A stretch of 64,000 nt of DNA from Coriaria nepalensis (lineage: Eukaryota > Streptophyta > Magnoliopsida > Cucurbitales > Coriariaceae), in the NCBI GenBank assembly GCA_027186245.1, contig CP114498.1, positions 4,223,501 through 4,287,500 on the forward strand, read 5' to 3'. Shown here piece by piece: positions 35,066 to 48,600 of this stretch (position 1 is the stretch's first letter; every line of letters starts with the position of its first letter). Under the pieces are notes generated by a model that searched no databases, was not told the origin of the DNA, and saw only the letters and a program-made list of their open reading frames with translations. The translations under genes and the position numbers were made by a program.

Positions 35066-35649
35066 AGGTTATAGATATAAATAATTTAATAACTGATTTA
35101 AATTATCGAAATTAAATTTTATATATAATTATGCTGATGCGGCATGCTCGCAATCAAGTCAACGTATTTATTAATAAAAAAAAAAATAATAAATTACGAG
35201 GTAAGAAATTTATGTCTAGTTTAGTAAAAAGTAAAAAGGAGTTGTGTCTTATAGTTGAGATAGAAGAGACCAAAAGTTAATTATTTCAAAATTTAAATTA
35301 AATAAGTCTAATTTATTCTAATAATATTATTGATTTCCGTGGTCTAATGATATTAATAAATCCAGGGAGAAAACTTAATTAATTAAAATGTTTAGATTTA
35401 AAAAAAATTAAAAAATGAAAATTTTTATTATTTTTTAATGATAGCTTATGTGGCATATTTATTCGGCTTGCCACATCAGCATTCTATTAATGTGAAATGA
35501 AATTTTGGATGTGAAGAGGTTTTAAGCACATAATATAAAATGTAAGGGTTCTTTAGCTCCTCTTATAAAATGCATGGAGTTTTCTTGCCTTTAGTCAATT
35601 TTAAGACCCATCAAAAGACCCATGTTCTGTTAGTCTACAAGTAATAGTT
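35066..35649. other. AT-rich intergenic DNA
   Basis: No gene or mobile element was recognised apart from A/T runs. Confidence 0.45.
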
Positions 35650-37620
35650 AAAAAAATTTCAAACTTAATATGAAATATGGGTTAAACTTATGAAAAAATA
35701 TCAAAATCGATCATACAAACATATATCAAATATATATATTTAACAGAAAATACAGAAAAGTTTTAGGAAATTAAAAGATTAAGATCTAAGAAAACTTACT
35801 TGATCTTATAATACATAACCGAACAAATCTTTTTACTCCTTTATATGGCCGAATTCAATAATGACTATTTTTCATACCTAACGGTTCATCATGTGTATAT
35901 CATGGTTAGAGCTAATTGGAATGATGTCAAAACATGAAACCCATCACATAAGTCACCATGGTGATCTTAGTGGTCTAAAGACCATTTTTAAAATAGTCAC
36001 TAGATAATTTTTCATTGATAGTCAATGTTATTATCATTGAAAACTATCTAAGTATTACGTTTGGTACCTTTAGTCTCCACTAAGCACCCATATAATCATC
36101 ATGATGTTCCACTAAAACCAATGACCATGAGACCGGCCACCCTAAACATTTTAAGCGATGAAATATATGATTGTTTATCCGGATCATGAATATCTATTCT
36201 TGAGATTCTATGATAACAAACAATTCATATTTTTAAGTATTAAGTAATTTGAGTCTTAATAAGCATGATCTCCCAAGTGCGTAACTTAAGACACTAAGCT
36301 TTATCACGATTTCTATTTGTAGTACATAATATATTAATTTCAACATAATTAATAAACATGATAAATAGATGTCTTTACTATTATCAAAAAATTAATAAAC
36401 ATGCTAGGAACTCATCGGGTCTAATCCAATTGGCTTGATGAACATACATTTTCAATCTCCCACTTGCACTAAATCCAATCATTTCATAATCTAATTCTCA
36501 TCTTATCAGGATGGTGATCTTGTTGGAAAAGCCCTTTAATTAGTGGATCCGCTATGTTAATTGTATCAACTTTCTCTATATGTTCACATTCCTAGTCACT
36601 ATCACATTAAGTGAAACTTTAGTAACACATGTTTGGACATTGATAAGACCTATGTTCCCTTTTGCTTCTACTATTGCATCATAATCATCATAGTCGACAA
36701 CTACAAGATTATTAATGTTAGGAACCCCATCAAGTTTAGTTATGAACTTTTCATCCCAAACATTGCTTTACTCCATCCAATAATATATACTCGGTCTTAG
36801 TGGATAATTTTATGGTTATTTTTTGATTTGAAACTTTTCCAATTTTATCACTCCTTCAATATCCGATTGAAAATTAGAATATGTGAAATCTCAATTTTCA
36901 ATTTAGATGCTCCATAAAGCTAAGAAAATATTCTTAGTCCTTCTAAATGAATCAAGGATATTTTTAACACCATCTCAATATTTATCAACCTGATTACCTT
37001 GTCATATGTTCGTAACTTTTTAGAGTATATGCTATATCTGGTTGCATACATAGTATAGCATATTCATACTATACTTTTCCTTTCTTGTCTTAGTTAACAT
37101 CTCTTAAGAGAGACAGATTTCTTGACTCATTGGTGAAAATCATCTTTTGGAATCTTTAATGCTAAACATATTTAGCAGTTTTACCTATGTATGTTGATTG
37201 AGTAAAGCCAAGAAATCTTTTGAATCTATCTCTATAGATCTCAACAAAAGATTTTTTACCTAAATATTATGGAGGATTGTTTCAACAATTAAAGTTTAAC
37301 AAATTGCATTATAGCTACTTGATTCTCTAATGAATAATATATCATCTATGTAAGGAATTTATGAACACTCTTGTACTCCAACTAACCTTTATGTACATAC
37401 AAGGATCGTCTTCATTTTTAACGAAATCAAACGATTTGATCATTTCATAAAAAAATATATCCCAATTCCGAGATGCTTATTTCAATCTATTAATGGATTA
37501 TTGCAACTTACACAATTTCTTTGTGTAATTCTATGTGAAAGCCTTCGGTTATATCAACTATATTTTTAAATCGAGGTTACTATTTAGAATAATGGTTTTT
37601 CACATCCTCTAGTCATATTT
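35650..37620 (-). mobile_element. Ty1/Copia retrotransposon relic D (RT, RNase H, 3' LTR)
   Basis: On the minus strand, RT remnants run from about 37620 down: IVDITEGFHIELHKEIV, FDFVKNEDDPCMYIKVS, then EIYRDRFKRFLGFTQSTYI and YAILCMQPDIAYTL, matching the order of Copia RT. RNase H ends near 36540 with INIADPLIKGL. A clear purine tract (AAGTGGGAGAT) then precedes TG at 36454, where the 3' LTR begins; it continues to roughly 35650. Many stops are present. The domain order is seen; the left end of the LTR is an estimate. Confidence 0.8.
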
Positions 37621-38039
37621 GATAATCATGGGCGATTGCAAGCGTAAGAAATATTTGTGCATCATTTAGGAACTATTCCTTTAGATGCATCTATTTCTTA
37701 AAATTGGAGCTACTAATAGGCTCATAATGTATTGTAGGGTCATCATCTATGACTGGACCCTTACTAGAATTTTCTACTAGAAACTCCTATCATTTTGGCA
37801 CACCAAAAAAATATTGGATCTACGAATCCATTGTGCACTCGAAAATTTCACAGTTGTCTCTTTTGGGGCATCTTAAATGTCGGTTCAATAAGTATAGTAT
37901 TCTCGATTCGTAATCATTTGTGGTTCTTGAATTTCTTCAAATTTTATCATACTCCCACTAGTTCTTTGAAAAAGAAAATCCCTTTATGAAAATATACTGG
38001 TTCACATAACAAACATCTTTTTAAGTAAAAAAAGGTGTA

Positions 38040-39350
38040 TCTCTAACTGATCATCCTATATTTAAGGCTAGACTTATGGAAAAAGGTTTTACACAAAATG
38101 AGGGAATTGATAATCATGAAATATTTTCTCTTGTTATAAAATTTAAATCAATTAGAATTATGCTTGCTATGGTGTCTTATTTTGATTCGGAACTTGATCA
38201 AATGGATGTTAAGATTGCCTTGTTACAAGGCGAATTGGATGAAACTATTTACATGAATCAACCTTTAGGATTTGTAGATAATAAATATCCAAATCATGTG
38301 TGTTTACTGCATAAATCATTGTATAGTTTAAAACAGCCCCCTAGATAATGGTATAAATAATTTGATACATTTGTGCTAAGTATAGGATTTACTAGAAGTA
38401 AATATGACTCTTGTTTTTTACTTTTCATGTTTTGACGTTATTTCTATATACTTATTCATCTATGATGATGATGTATTACTAATTAGTAAATCTAAGTCTA
38501 GCATAAAGGATCTTAAAAATAAATTAGTGTTTGAATTTAATATGAAAAACTTAGGAAATGTCAAAACGATATTAGGTACGGAAATAATTAGGAACTGAAA
38601 TCAATATAAACTCAAGTTGCATCAAAACTCTTATCTGACGAAAGTTACATCAAACTTTAATGTAACTGGTTATAAGCATGTTCACCTCCCACTTGCAACT
38701 CATTTTGTATTAAGTAAATGTCAATCTCCTAGTAATGAATATGAAAAATTGAAAAATGTATCATATTCAAACGCTATTGGTTTGATAATATATTGTATGA
38801 GAAGCACTATGCCAAATTTAAGTTCTCATATTTCTTTGTTAAGCCATTATATGTTTAACCCTAAAGTAAAATATTGGAATGCTTTAAAATAGATATTAAG
38901 ATATCTGAACAACTCTATTAATATTGGATTATAATTTGGAAAGTGGACTAGTTCATTTGAATTGATAGAATATGTTGATTCTGACTTTGTAGATGATAAA
39001 TATAGAAGAAAATCAACTATTGCACATCAATTTTTGCTTTGTGGAAATTGTGTGAGTCATAAAATCATGACTTCAACCTCTGATTGTACTGTATTCTACC
39101 GAAGCAGAATATGTGGCAATCACTGATATGTTTCAAGGGTTATTGAAAGAAATTATTGTCTTGCATAGTTCTTTGTATTGTTTATTCTAATAGTCTGAGT
39201 GCTATATATTTATGTCATAATCTTGTTCATCATAAGAGAATAAGCATGTTGACATTTAATTTTATTTCTCTATTTTGTGAATTGTTCAAAGGTGCCCTCC
39301 GAAGAGAACCCGGCAAATATGGGTACCAAGATGGTCACATTTAATAATTT
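38040..39350 (+). mobile_element. Ty1/Copia retrotransposon relic E (RT and RNase H)
   Basis: RT begins near 38060 (RLMEKGFTQNEGID), followed by DQMDVKIALLQGELDETIYM and LLHKSLYSLKQ. The catalytic YVDD is changed (YDDDV, about 38461-38475). A second part reads FEFNMKNLGNVKTILGTEI, and from 38617 comes the connecting region (YLTKVTSNFNV, YSNAIGLIIYCM). RNase H follows to about 39340 (YVDSDFVDDKYRRKSTIAHQ, then STEAEYVAI in another frame). Frameshifts and stops are frequent. It runs head to head with relic D but is a different copy. Confidence 0.82.
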
Positions 39351-39513
39351 TAGGCATTGTCTGAGTTTACTTCATATAATGTGATTGCTGTATTCATTGA
39401 GCAATGAAGATATCTAATTGGAACCTATGTGCGCTAGAGGACCTGAGAGAAAAATAGAGGAAATGTTATATATATATATATAGCTAGTGATTTATGGTCT
39501 TTAAGATGGATAC

Positions 39514-40010
39514 TGTTGGATTTGTTGCCCCAAGCCCAAATCAGGCTGTAAAGCCTAATAAACCGAATAGATCCATTTAGCCCAAACCCGACCTAATCGT
39601 TGGTTTTATCATGGCCATTGGATTCATCTCATCTAATTATTACCGTTAATTGCCATACATATATATTACTCTTTCTCTTTTCTCTAGATTAGGTTGTGAT
39701 GAGTGAAATTTGGGCTATGTCATTTTAGGGTTTTCATCTCTGATTGCTTCTACTCTTCTATCTGTGTGAATCTAGGGTTTATGCAAGTGATTTCTTGGTT
39801 GACTGGAGTCGTGATTCTTCAACGGTGAGATTGTTGTATGTCTCTATATAAAAAATTACTAGGTTGCTAGACTTGCTTGCTTGCTTGAGTAGTTCTCTGA
39901 TTTCATTCTTGCTTGTATTTGTATATGAACGATCTAGTGCATATAGAATTCAAACAGTTTCTTAGAGCCCAATGTGAATGTAACTTCCTTGATCAATTTG
40001 ATCTTGTAAG
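39514..40010 (+). repeat. Possible 3' LTR of Copia relic E
   Basis: About 165 bp after the RNase H region, TGTTGGATTTG begins a 0.5-kb block with CAAGCCCAAATC, a T/C-rich leader-like stretch and TCTAGGGTTT words seen in many Copia LTRs. No second copy was found, so the call rests on position and the TG start. Confidence 0.4.
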
Positions 40011-41099
40011 GTGAACCATGAGAAAAACCTATGTGTCTCTATCTTCTATTCTTCTACTCTGAATCTTGAATTTGATCAATCTGTGATATTAATTTTGGAA
40101 TTGTTTAAGAAAACTATAACCAATTTGGAAATTGCATCAAAACACAACAATCAGATTCCTTTTCACGGCGTGGTTGGTGTGGCGAAAGTTATGAGATTGT
40201 TTGGGAAAATTTTAGAAACAAATGATAATTTAGATTATTTCAGAGGTTGTTTTGGAAATAAAATTATTTTCTAACAAAATTATGGGTCAAATCGGGTCGT
40301 ATTGGACCGTGTTAGTGGTTTAAGAACTGATCTGTTAAAAAAATTTGGAGTATTATATATTTGGTTTGAGTTTTAAATGTTTATTATAATTATTAAAGTT
40401 TGAGTATTTATTATAATTTAAATTTAATTTTTAGATTTTTATTATAGTTATAAAATAGTAGTATAAGGTTTCATTATAATTAATGTGAAATTTTATGGGT
40501 AATCATAGTCTGCCTAAAAGTATTAGCAAATAATTCTATGTTGAACCGAAACGATTGCGTGCAATATCAATGAAAAAGTGAACTGTTCGGAGGAAATCAG
40601 GGGTCAGGTTTGCGAAACAAGCCTTTTAGACAGGCCCCAACTAGAAACAGGTTTATATCCAATAAACCATTTTCTGTTTTAGAGAGAAAATATGATTTAC
40701 CGGGCATTCTTTGTAATTTCCTTTTTGATCCAATTCTCACAAACTATGATTCTCTCTCTCTTTCGCTATCTATAAAAGATGGAGATTTGGAAGAATGCAG
40801 GAATCATGATTACGTACAAGAAAAGCCCAAACTCAATCTTTAATGAACTGGTAATATTTGAAAAAAGTAAAGAGCACTTACCCATTTGGCCATTACCCAA
40901 AAAGCTCTATAAGAAAGGTACAAGCATTTCACTTAAAAAAGAAATTGCTAGCAAATCTGTCATTTTAATCAAACATTTTCTCTCTTCAAATCTGTGCTTG
41001 TCTTTTTCTATCAAATTGATCTTCTAATCACTATGTCAAACTAAATTCAAACTAACGATATACGTTAAGTAATTGAACATATATTACTGATCGAATTTT
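40011..41099. other. Spacer downstream of MYB gene
   Basis: No gene was recognised on either strand; several short open frames look like chance. Includes a GGGTCAAATCGGGTCG-type transposon-end word at about 40285. Confidence 0.4.
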
Positions 41100-42111
41100 T
41101 CAAACATCAATATCCCATAGTTCATGTTGAAAGAACTGTGTGTTCTCTTCACTCCACAGGCTATCCAAGCAATCTCCATCACTTAACCAATTACCATTAA
41201 AATCTTCTCTATGATCATCCAACCTGGACCCACTGGTCGAAAAACCCGAACCATCTAGATTGTAATTACATTGATCAGAAACAAAAATATTATTTAAAAC
41301 GGAAGTGGGATCGTGAACATCTGACGAGTCGGATGAAGTGGTAGGCCCAGTCTGATCATGTAAGACGTTCGAGCCATCGACCCAGTCGGACCCAGTGATT
41401 GAGCCTACAAACTGATCAAAAAGGTCGTCGGTGAATGTGGTTGTCATGGCCATGGGTTGATTTGGGAGGGGCTTGGAATCGGGCAAAGCCTGAATCCTCT
41501 CAACCAAACGGGGCATCCATTGGTAACACATGGCATCTCTGAATTGCTTACTGTTTACGTCGCACTTGAGCTGTTTTGCCTGTTTTTGAACCCTAGTTCT
41601 CCAGTAATTCTTGATCTCATTATCTGTCCGACCCGGTAAGAACTGGGCTATTTTGGACCACCTTAGTTAGAAAATCAAAAACTCAAAATTAGTGCTAGTA
41701 ATTAAATTGATCATAAACATATGCTTTAACTCTGATTAAGAAAAACAACATATATATATATATATATATATAATAATATTATATATACCTATTGCCCCAA
41801 CGTAAATAAAGCTGAAGAATCAATAACTGTTCTCGAAGGGTGATATTTCCACGTTTAACGTTCGGGCGCAAGTAATTCAACCACCTTAATCGACAGCTTT
41901 TACCTGTTCGCTTAAGACCTGCATACAGAATAATTAATACAAGGAGTGATGATCAATTATAAATTCATTCAAAACTTTAATTAGTAGTTAATTAATTATA
42001 CGTACCGGTGACGTTAGCGACGGAGTTCCACCGTCCTTCGCCGTACGTGTTGATGTAATTGAAGAGTATGGAGTCTTCTTCTGCCTTCCATGGACCTTTT
42101 CTGACGTCCAT
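41100..42111 (-). CDS. R2R3-MYB transcription factor, MYB62/MYB2/MYB78/MYB108 type (complete, 3 exons)
   Basis: Exons 42111-42006, 41918-41789 and 41661-41100 join to 265 residues. The start [13 protein letters not shown] is the usual opening of this MYB group. R2 (about residues 4-56) ends [12 protein letters not shown]3 (about 57-108) reads RGNITLREQ, then [20 protein letters not shown] and [19 protein letters not shown] linker conserved in this group follows ([19 protein letters not shown]). The C-terminal half is acidic and rich in S, D, N and W (ending ELWDIDV), as in an activation domain. The protein should bind DNA in the nucleus. In Arabidopsis, members act in stress, senescence and, for MYB62, phosphate and gibberellin responses; which one is orthologous here I cannot say. 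Both introns sit at the standard R2R3-MYB positions. No disabling change was seen. Confidence 0.93.
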
Positions 42112-42206
42112 TTTTATCTCCCTTGCTTTAGAGGTAGAGAGAGACAGAGGAGAGAGAGATTGATTTATGGCTTAATCTGCTTAATTAGGGGGATAAGAAG
42201 GAGAAG

Positions 42207-42219
42207 TGTATATATATAG
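42207..42219 (-). promoter_or_regulatory. TATA box of the MYB gene
   Basis: On the minus strand CTATATATATAC lies about 100 bp upstream of the ATG, and the leader between them contains CT-rich tracts (CTCTCTCTACC). The position fits a plant TATA box. Confidence 0.65.
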
Positions 42220-42249
42220 AGGGGGAGGAGGGGGAGGTGGTAAAGGATG

Positions 42250-45200
42250 AGATTTGGATTTCGGACAGAATCACTTTGACTAGGAAAAAGGAAAAGGAAG
42301 AAGAAAATGGGCACGTGTTTGATAGAGAACACGCAGAGTTCATTGTAATAAGTCTCCTAAAGCAGTGAACAATTGGGTTTTTTTCCTTTTATTTATTTAT
42401 TTAATTATTATAATTAATAAGTTTAAGTTGACCGTTTGACTTCTCCGAAATGGGAAAATGGAAAATATTCCAACTCGGCTCGCACGCATTATTAAAGACA
42501 AGTTGAATGTTGTAAGTGGTGCTGACTTGGTTTAGTTTTAATTTCTTTGTAATGAAGATCTGTACAACGTTTTCCTACACGTCTTGTACTAAGTGCAAAT
42601 TATTTTATTACAAGCTTTTTGGTTTTATTTATTTATTTTTCTTTTGTTAAGAATGTGATCTATGTGCTAATTTTTATTTTTATTTTTATTTTTATTTTTA
42701 TTTTTATTTTTATTTTTGTCCTATGAAAATGTCCAAAGCTTTTACAATAATCATTCGTTTGGTTTCATGACCAAACAGTCTTTGACTTCTCTTCCCATTC
42801 TGTATTATTTTGATCTATTATTGCTTCTTTTTTTGACTTTTGTTTTCACAGCTCCCTTATATATATAAAAATATTTATATTTTATTTTAATCATATAAAT
42901 GCTATAAGATAGTTAGTTATATTGTAATTCTCTACTTCAAAACTGTTAACCGGAATAGAGACAGAAGAAAAATTTAGAGGAAGTAAAGTATATTTTATAA
43001 AAATTAAGGTGGATAAAAATAAATTTTCGTTAATTAAATTATGAAATTTTTTTTTCTTGTTTTGGGGTGGGGTGTGGGGGTCAAATTCAACGAAATCTAT
43101 ATTTCAACGAGTCACATGTCCACATCACTTAAGTACTTCTTGAACTAATTATGATTTGGTCAATTAGGGTTTGTTGAAAGAAGAGCAATGAAAGTTCAAC
43201 TCAAGATTTTGAATGATACACAAAATTGAGGGCAAAGTCAATTAGTCATCTGTTCCAATTTTGATTCTTTTAACTTCATTTTCAAACCATTTGAGCATTT
43301 TACTTCTTTCTTAAGTTTGAAGATTACAGCTATCAAATTTAACAAAGTAGTAATTTCTTTTCAAGCTCAAACACACTTAATTTACATTCGAATCAAATTT
43401 TAGAACCCTAATCAGCATATATATATAGAGAGAAAGAGAGTGAGTGTGAGAGAGAGAGATAGAGAAAGATCCCCTTGCTTGTCACATAATGAGGCATCAT
43501 GTGTATATGTAAGATGATGTCATGAGTGTTTTGTCATCGCAACATGATTGTGGTTTCAGTATATATTCCTTTCTTTATCTTTGATCACATGTATTCCATT
43601 TATAAAGGTATAAACGTTACGCAAAAGCGTGCTATTTATGCTGTTGTGTACTGGGTAAACTTGTATTGAACCCTTAATTATACAAAAATTAGAGTTACTT
43701 CCCCAACATTTTGAATTTTATACTAGGATTTGGAAAACGGTGATGGATCGTGGCTTCCATTTCTCCCTTACTATTTTACAAATTAGATCACCCATTCACA
43801 CGTGAAGTACGTAATCTTTAATATATATATATATTTATATATATATCTTTTCAAATACTCAACTCAGTGCTAGCTAGACTAACTGGAAAAAAGAATTTAC
43901 ATTTAATTAGTACCAAAATTTTGATCCCAAAATTTTGACACTATAGAAGTTGAAAAACATTTTAAAAAAGTTATCAATTGTCAAAATTCAGGTCTGGATT
44001 TTTGGTACCAGTATCGGAAAGTTGAGATTATGACTAATACCACCATATACTTATCCCGATAGAAAAAAGGCTCGTCCCTATAAAAAATTCAAGAGACAAA
44101 CAAAAATAGCAAACCAAGTAAGAAAACATATCGATTATCGTTGCTTATGTAAATTGATGGTGTCGATGAAAGAAAACAAGTTTCCTATTAGGATAAGAGA
44201 GTGGAGAGAGTGGAGAGAGTGAAAAATAATATTTAATTAAATAAATTAAATAAACTTTTATTTTGCGTTAAATGTATATGTTTTTTTATTATATTCACTT
44301 TTTTTTTGGGTTGCCAATTTAACTATTAAGCTGATTTAACTATGGACTAAATTGAAAATATTTTTGTATAGGAGGCAACTTTTCAAAGTGCATGCCCAAG
44401 TTTTCTTCTATGGAAATTAATGATTCTAGAAAAGCTATCATGAATTTCACCACCGTCAAACATGGACAATAAGTATCTTAATTAGTTCACTATCATATAA
44501 TTACTTTACAAGTCCATAACCAAGTCTTTCAAAAAGGAATAATTCTAACAAAAATGTGGTTCAATTCTCTGAATTCCCTTCCGAGGTAGAAATTCGGTAC
44601 CAAAAGGACCAGCACATTTTACCAAAATAATAAAAAAATAATAAAAAAAAGAAAGACCGGTACATATTCTCGCCAAGATTGTTCCTCGTTATTACATTTT
44701 TTGTTTCGGCAAAAATTTTTCTTCCTTCACAGAAAAAGAAACATTCATATACCCAATTTATGTCATATATTGTCACCTAATTTCTAATCTACTTTTGTTT
44801 TTTCCATGTACATGATTGAAATCAAGACTATAAAGAAATTTTGATAATTTAATATCCGATATATATATTAATAATTTTATCAAATTTCAAATGTATTTCA
44901 ATAATATTAATTATTGAATATTCATTAAATTAATATTAATTATTATTCTTAAATGCATTATTAGTGGAAAGGAAATTAAAAGACGAATCATGCACGTACA
45001 GCTGGTTTCTCAATGGCCAGTGGATATCTCCACCAATTAGATGGAACTATAAATCAATACGTTGATGACTGATCTCAATTCAGTTGTTTCACGTAGTCAG
45101 TTTAATTCCATTTATAATCAATTAAGTTAAAGACAATTACTTGCTTAAGTAATTTCAAAGAATCTGTAAACCATAAACAATTTGCAATCCCTAGTCATAA

Positions 45201-45649
45201 GATTAGTCAACGTTTCATTATTCAAGAGGAGAAGAATAAATCCTTATAATTTATACATCAAATAGTAGTGCCCACTCTGGAACTGCCGAAAGCTGGCACA
45301 TATTATCTGCTCTTTTTGCACTATTTTCATATTTTCATTTTGCATCATTTTCACCCGTCCAACGATGATGCTTCATTCTCAATTTGAGTCTCTTGCAAAA
45401 TCGGAACAATTCTCTACACGAAAGAGAATGGGACCTCCAAACCAAGCACGGGATTAAGAATTATAAGATTCTATTTCTAATAAGAAAATCAAACTAAGTG
45501 AGACTTATGATATTTTATGATTTTTTTTTTGCTGACTGTAGAAATAGGCAAATTGCAGAACATGGAATGATACGAAACTTGTAGGCATGTAGAAATTGAC
45601 TCTCGCTGAACATGTCAATTTATTTTTGTTCAGATTAATGAGCGATGTT
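42250..45649. other. Long AT-rich intergenic stretch
   Basis: No gene or transposon domain was recognised over 3.4 kb. Simple repeats: seven copies of TTTTTA at 42671-42712, a GA-rich tract at about 43424-43470, and three copies of a GAGAGTG unit near 44198-44222. The first few hundred bases are MYB upstream sequence. Confidence 0.5.
42671..42712. repeat. Hexanucleotide microsatellite, 7 copies of TTTTTA
   Basis: Seven perfect units, then a TTTTTG unit. Confidence 0.9.
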
Positions 45650-48600
45650 TAAAAAATTAATCAATTTATTTTTAGATAAAATGTAGTATGCAAATAGGTC
45701 AGAAGTAATAATATTTTGAAGAAAATGATAATTTAAATTACAATAATATAAATTATGGGTAAATTAAAGATGATAAAATAGAATATAATAAAATAAAATA
45801 CTGATATATTGAAGATAAAATAAATAAAATATGCATTACATTAAAAGTAATATAAAATAAAATACATAATTTAAATATGTAATAAATTAAAGAGTATTAA
45901 AGTAAATGCATAAAATAAACGATGCATTGCATTAAAATAACAACATGCTACCGTAATGGAAACTAGATTTAACTTAATTACATAAGTGAAAAAAGCAAGA
46001 TAAAATACTTAACGAGTTACATTGAATTTGGATACTAAATCTACTGAACGATGAATAAAATGACGATTGAAAAGATATTTTTGAAAAGTGAGATTTTAAG
46101 TATCAAGAACACTCGCTAAATCATGGAAGAAGAGTGCCTACGGAGCGGTAATTATCCATAGAGGGATTCTTCAAGGCTTTGAGCCTTAGAAGATCTTTAA
46201 GGTGGTTGAGCCTCAGACGTAGCATTGCACTTTTAGGGTGGTTTAATAGTTGTTGCGTTGTGTGTTTTCACTTGGTGGAGCCTGCTATTTACAGGCAATC
46301 ATATACTTGGCGACCAATTAACTCGAATTTGCCGAAAAAAGCCTCTCCGGTTCGATTTTGCTTTTAGTCCTCCAAAAATGGCCTATCTAGTGATAGACCC
46401 CTTAAATTTGTCAATCAAGAGTTTTCCTTTGCGATTTGATCTCTTTCCATTTGTAGATAGACTCTCAAATTTGCTTAAAAACTCTTGGAATCAATCAAAG
46501 GTCTTCTTTGATTTACAAGTCCACCTTTGACTTTTACTGACTAATCCTTTGACTTGATCAAAGTTTCTTCTGATTTGGCCGAAATACTCCTAAAATTAGC
46601 CAAAACATATTGAAAGAAGGATAGTCTGCTAAAAAATCGGCCAATGTATCCTAATCAATAACTTGAGTAGCCAAAAGGGTTTGACCAACCCTTAAGTCGA
46701 CATAATTTTCCCTTTCGACTGATTGGTAAGTCGGTGCTGGCCACCCGTGTGTGTTAGTCGACCACTTGGTTAGCCAACTGGTCGGCTATGTTGGCTGACT
46801 TGTCGTCTGCTTGACCAATTCATAGATGGGAACCCATTTACCATAAGCAATCGTGACATCCATTTGCTTGATTAGTAATAATACCTTCCAGACTAGGTCC
46901 TCAACTGCGAATGACTTGGCTCATAACTTTTTGTTGTAGGCTCTGACGACCTTATTTTTATGGATCGTTAGAGCGTTCAATGCATCCAATTTTTCTCCTT
47001 ACAAATCCCCCAACTCAATATGCATTGATTTGGAATATTAAGGGGGGAGTTAGATCATTATGTAGAGCGATATTTAAGGATTTTTGTTGGATTTCCATAG
47101 GTAATACAACATTGTGACCATATACTAATGAGTATGGCGTTATAGATGTACTTGTTTTCTATGTCATCTTGTAAGTCCAAAATTTTGGTCATAGGAGGTC
47201 GATGGAGAAGATGACATCCATCTTGAATGATAGATTGTCCCATCCGTCGGTAAAGGATGGTCGAGCCATCCTTAAGGTTGGTGGTTATATGGCGGAGGAT
47301 TGGGTGACCAGAAAGGGATAGCCATTGGAATCTCTTATTGATCGACTTGTGTCCATGTAGAACTGCAAATCTCAAACATGGGAGGCAGGATTTGGCCATA
47401 CAACTGCCCTTCACAGTGAGCCCATTACGATGGCGGGTAGTCAACTCTATCGATGTAAGATATATATCGAGCCATTCTAAACAACCAAGAAGGTAGGTCG
47501 TTGTATTCTCAGATTGTCTTTCGACCGCTTCTAGCCATTTGATAAATCATGTCATTAGTAAGTCTGAGATCAAACTTATTGTGCCTGTCGTGGAATAGAA
47601 ATTCGGCTAACCCCTATCTTTGGGGTTAAGGCGGCTTCTTCCTCCGGTTGCCTCTAGATATTCTCTAGAGGCGACCTAGGAGGTGGAGTTATCAAATTTG
47701 ATTGATTTTGGTCGATATTCGAATTATCAGTCGGATGAGGTGGTGGAGATTACCTCGATAATTGCACCATTGACCTTTGATAAATAGTTATCAATTCACC
47801 CGTAGAACGCATTCCATTTTTCGGACGTCGAGAAAATCTACCACCAAGAAACCCGAAAAAGGCGAATTACGGGCATGCTAGAAAGTTAAAGTAGGTCTCA
47901 CATTATATAATAAAAAGAAAAAAAGAAATATGTTTTAATGCAATTGATCTGACTTTTAACTAGGTGAAATGATTAAAATTAATCTCAGTTCGACCTTATT
48001 TTTGATGTATCTATTAACAAGCTGACTGAACTAATGCTAACAAAGTAAATGGTAAATGAAAAATGGAATAGAAGGCTAGAAGATGAAAATAAATGAATAA
48101 ATAAAGAACACCTTAATAAAATGACAGAATAAAAGCAACTGATCTAATCTATGATAAGAAATTAACTTTAAATTAACTCTACTCCTATGAAAGAGATAAA
48201 TGAAATAACTTAGAAGAATAGAATGAATGATATATTAAGACATATTATCTGTGAATGATAGATTAAGACTATCACTTGGATGAGAATCCGATGCTTTATT
48301 ACTTATTCTGAAAAATAGATGTAAGGAAAGACATAATTTCCGGAGGAATTGAAAAATGATAAGTGTAGTGTCATACTTCGGAAGATAATTTTTTCGGGGC
48401 GTACAGAGGATTTACGAGTATTTCTAGATTTTTTGTTAATCGAATGGATTATTTTAGGTGATCGAAAACATGAATTTTGCCTTCCACCTTGCTTGCTATT
48501 TGTAGGCAATTTTCGGATGGCACATTCGTATTTAATTTGATCCACTAATCCACTCTCCCTCTTTTTCCAACGCCACTACCTAGTTCGTGTGCCCCACCAC

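Noticed and set aside
40610..41027. Two plus-strand frames downstream of the MYB gene
   Set aside because: No domain, no splice context, composition like the flanks.
47058..47444. 128-codon minus-strand frame as a gene
   Set aside because: It is out of frame with the readable Gypsy integrase (TPYSLVYG) on the same strand.
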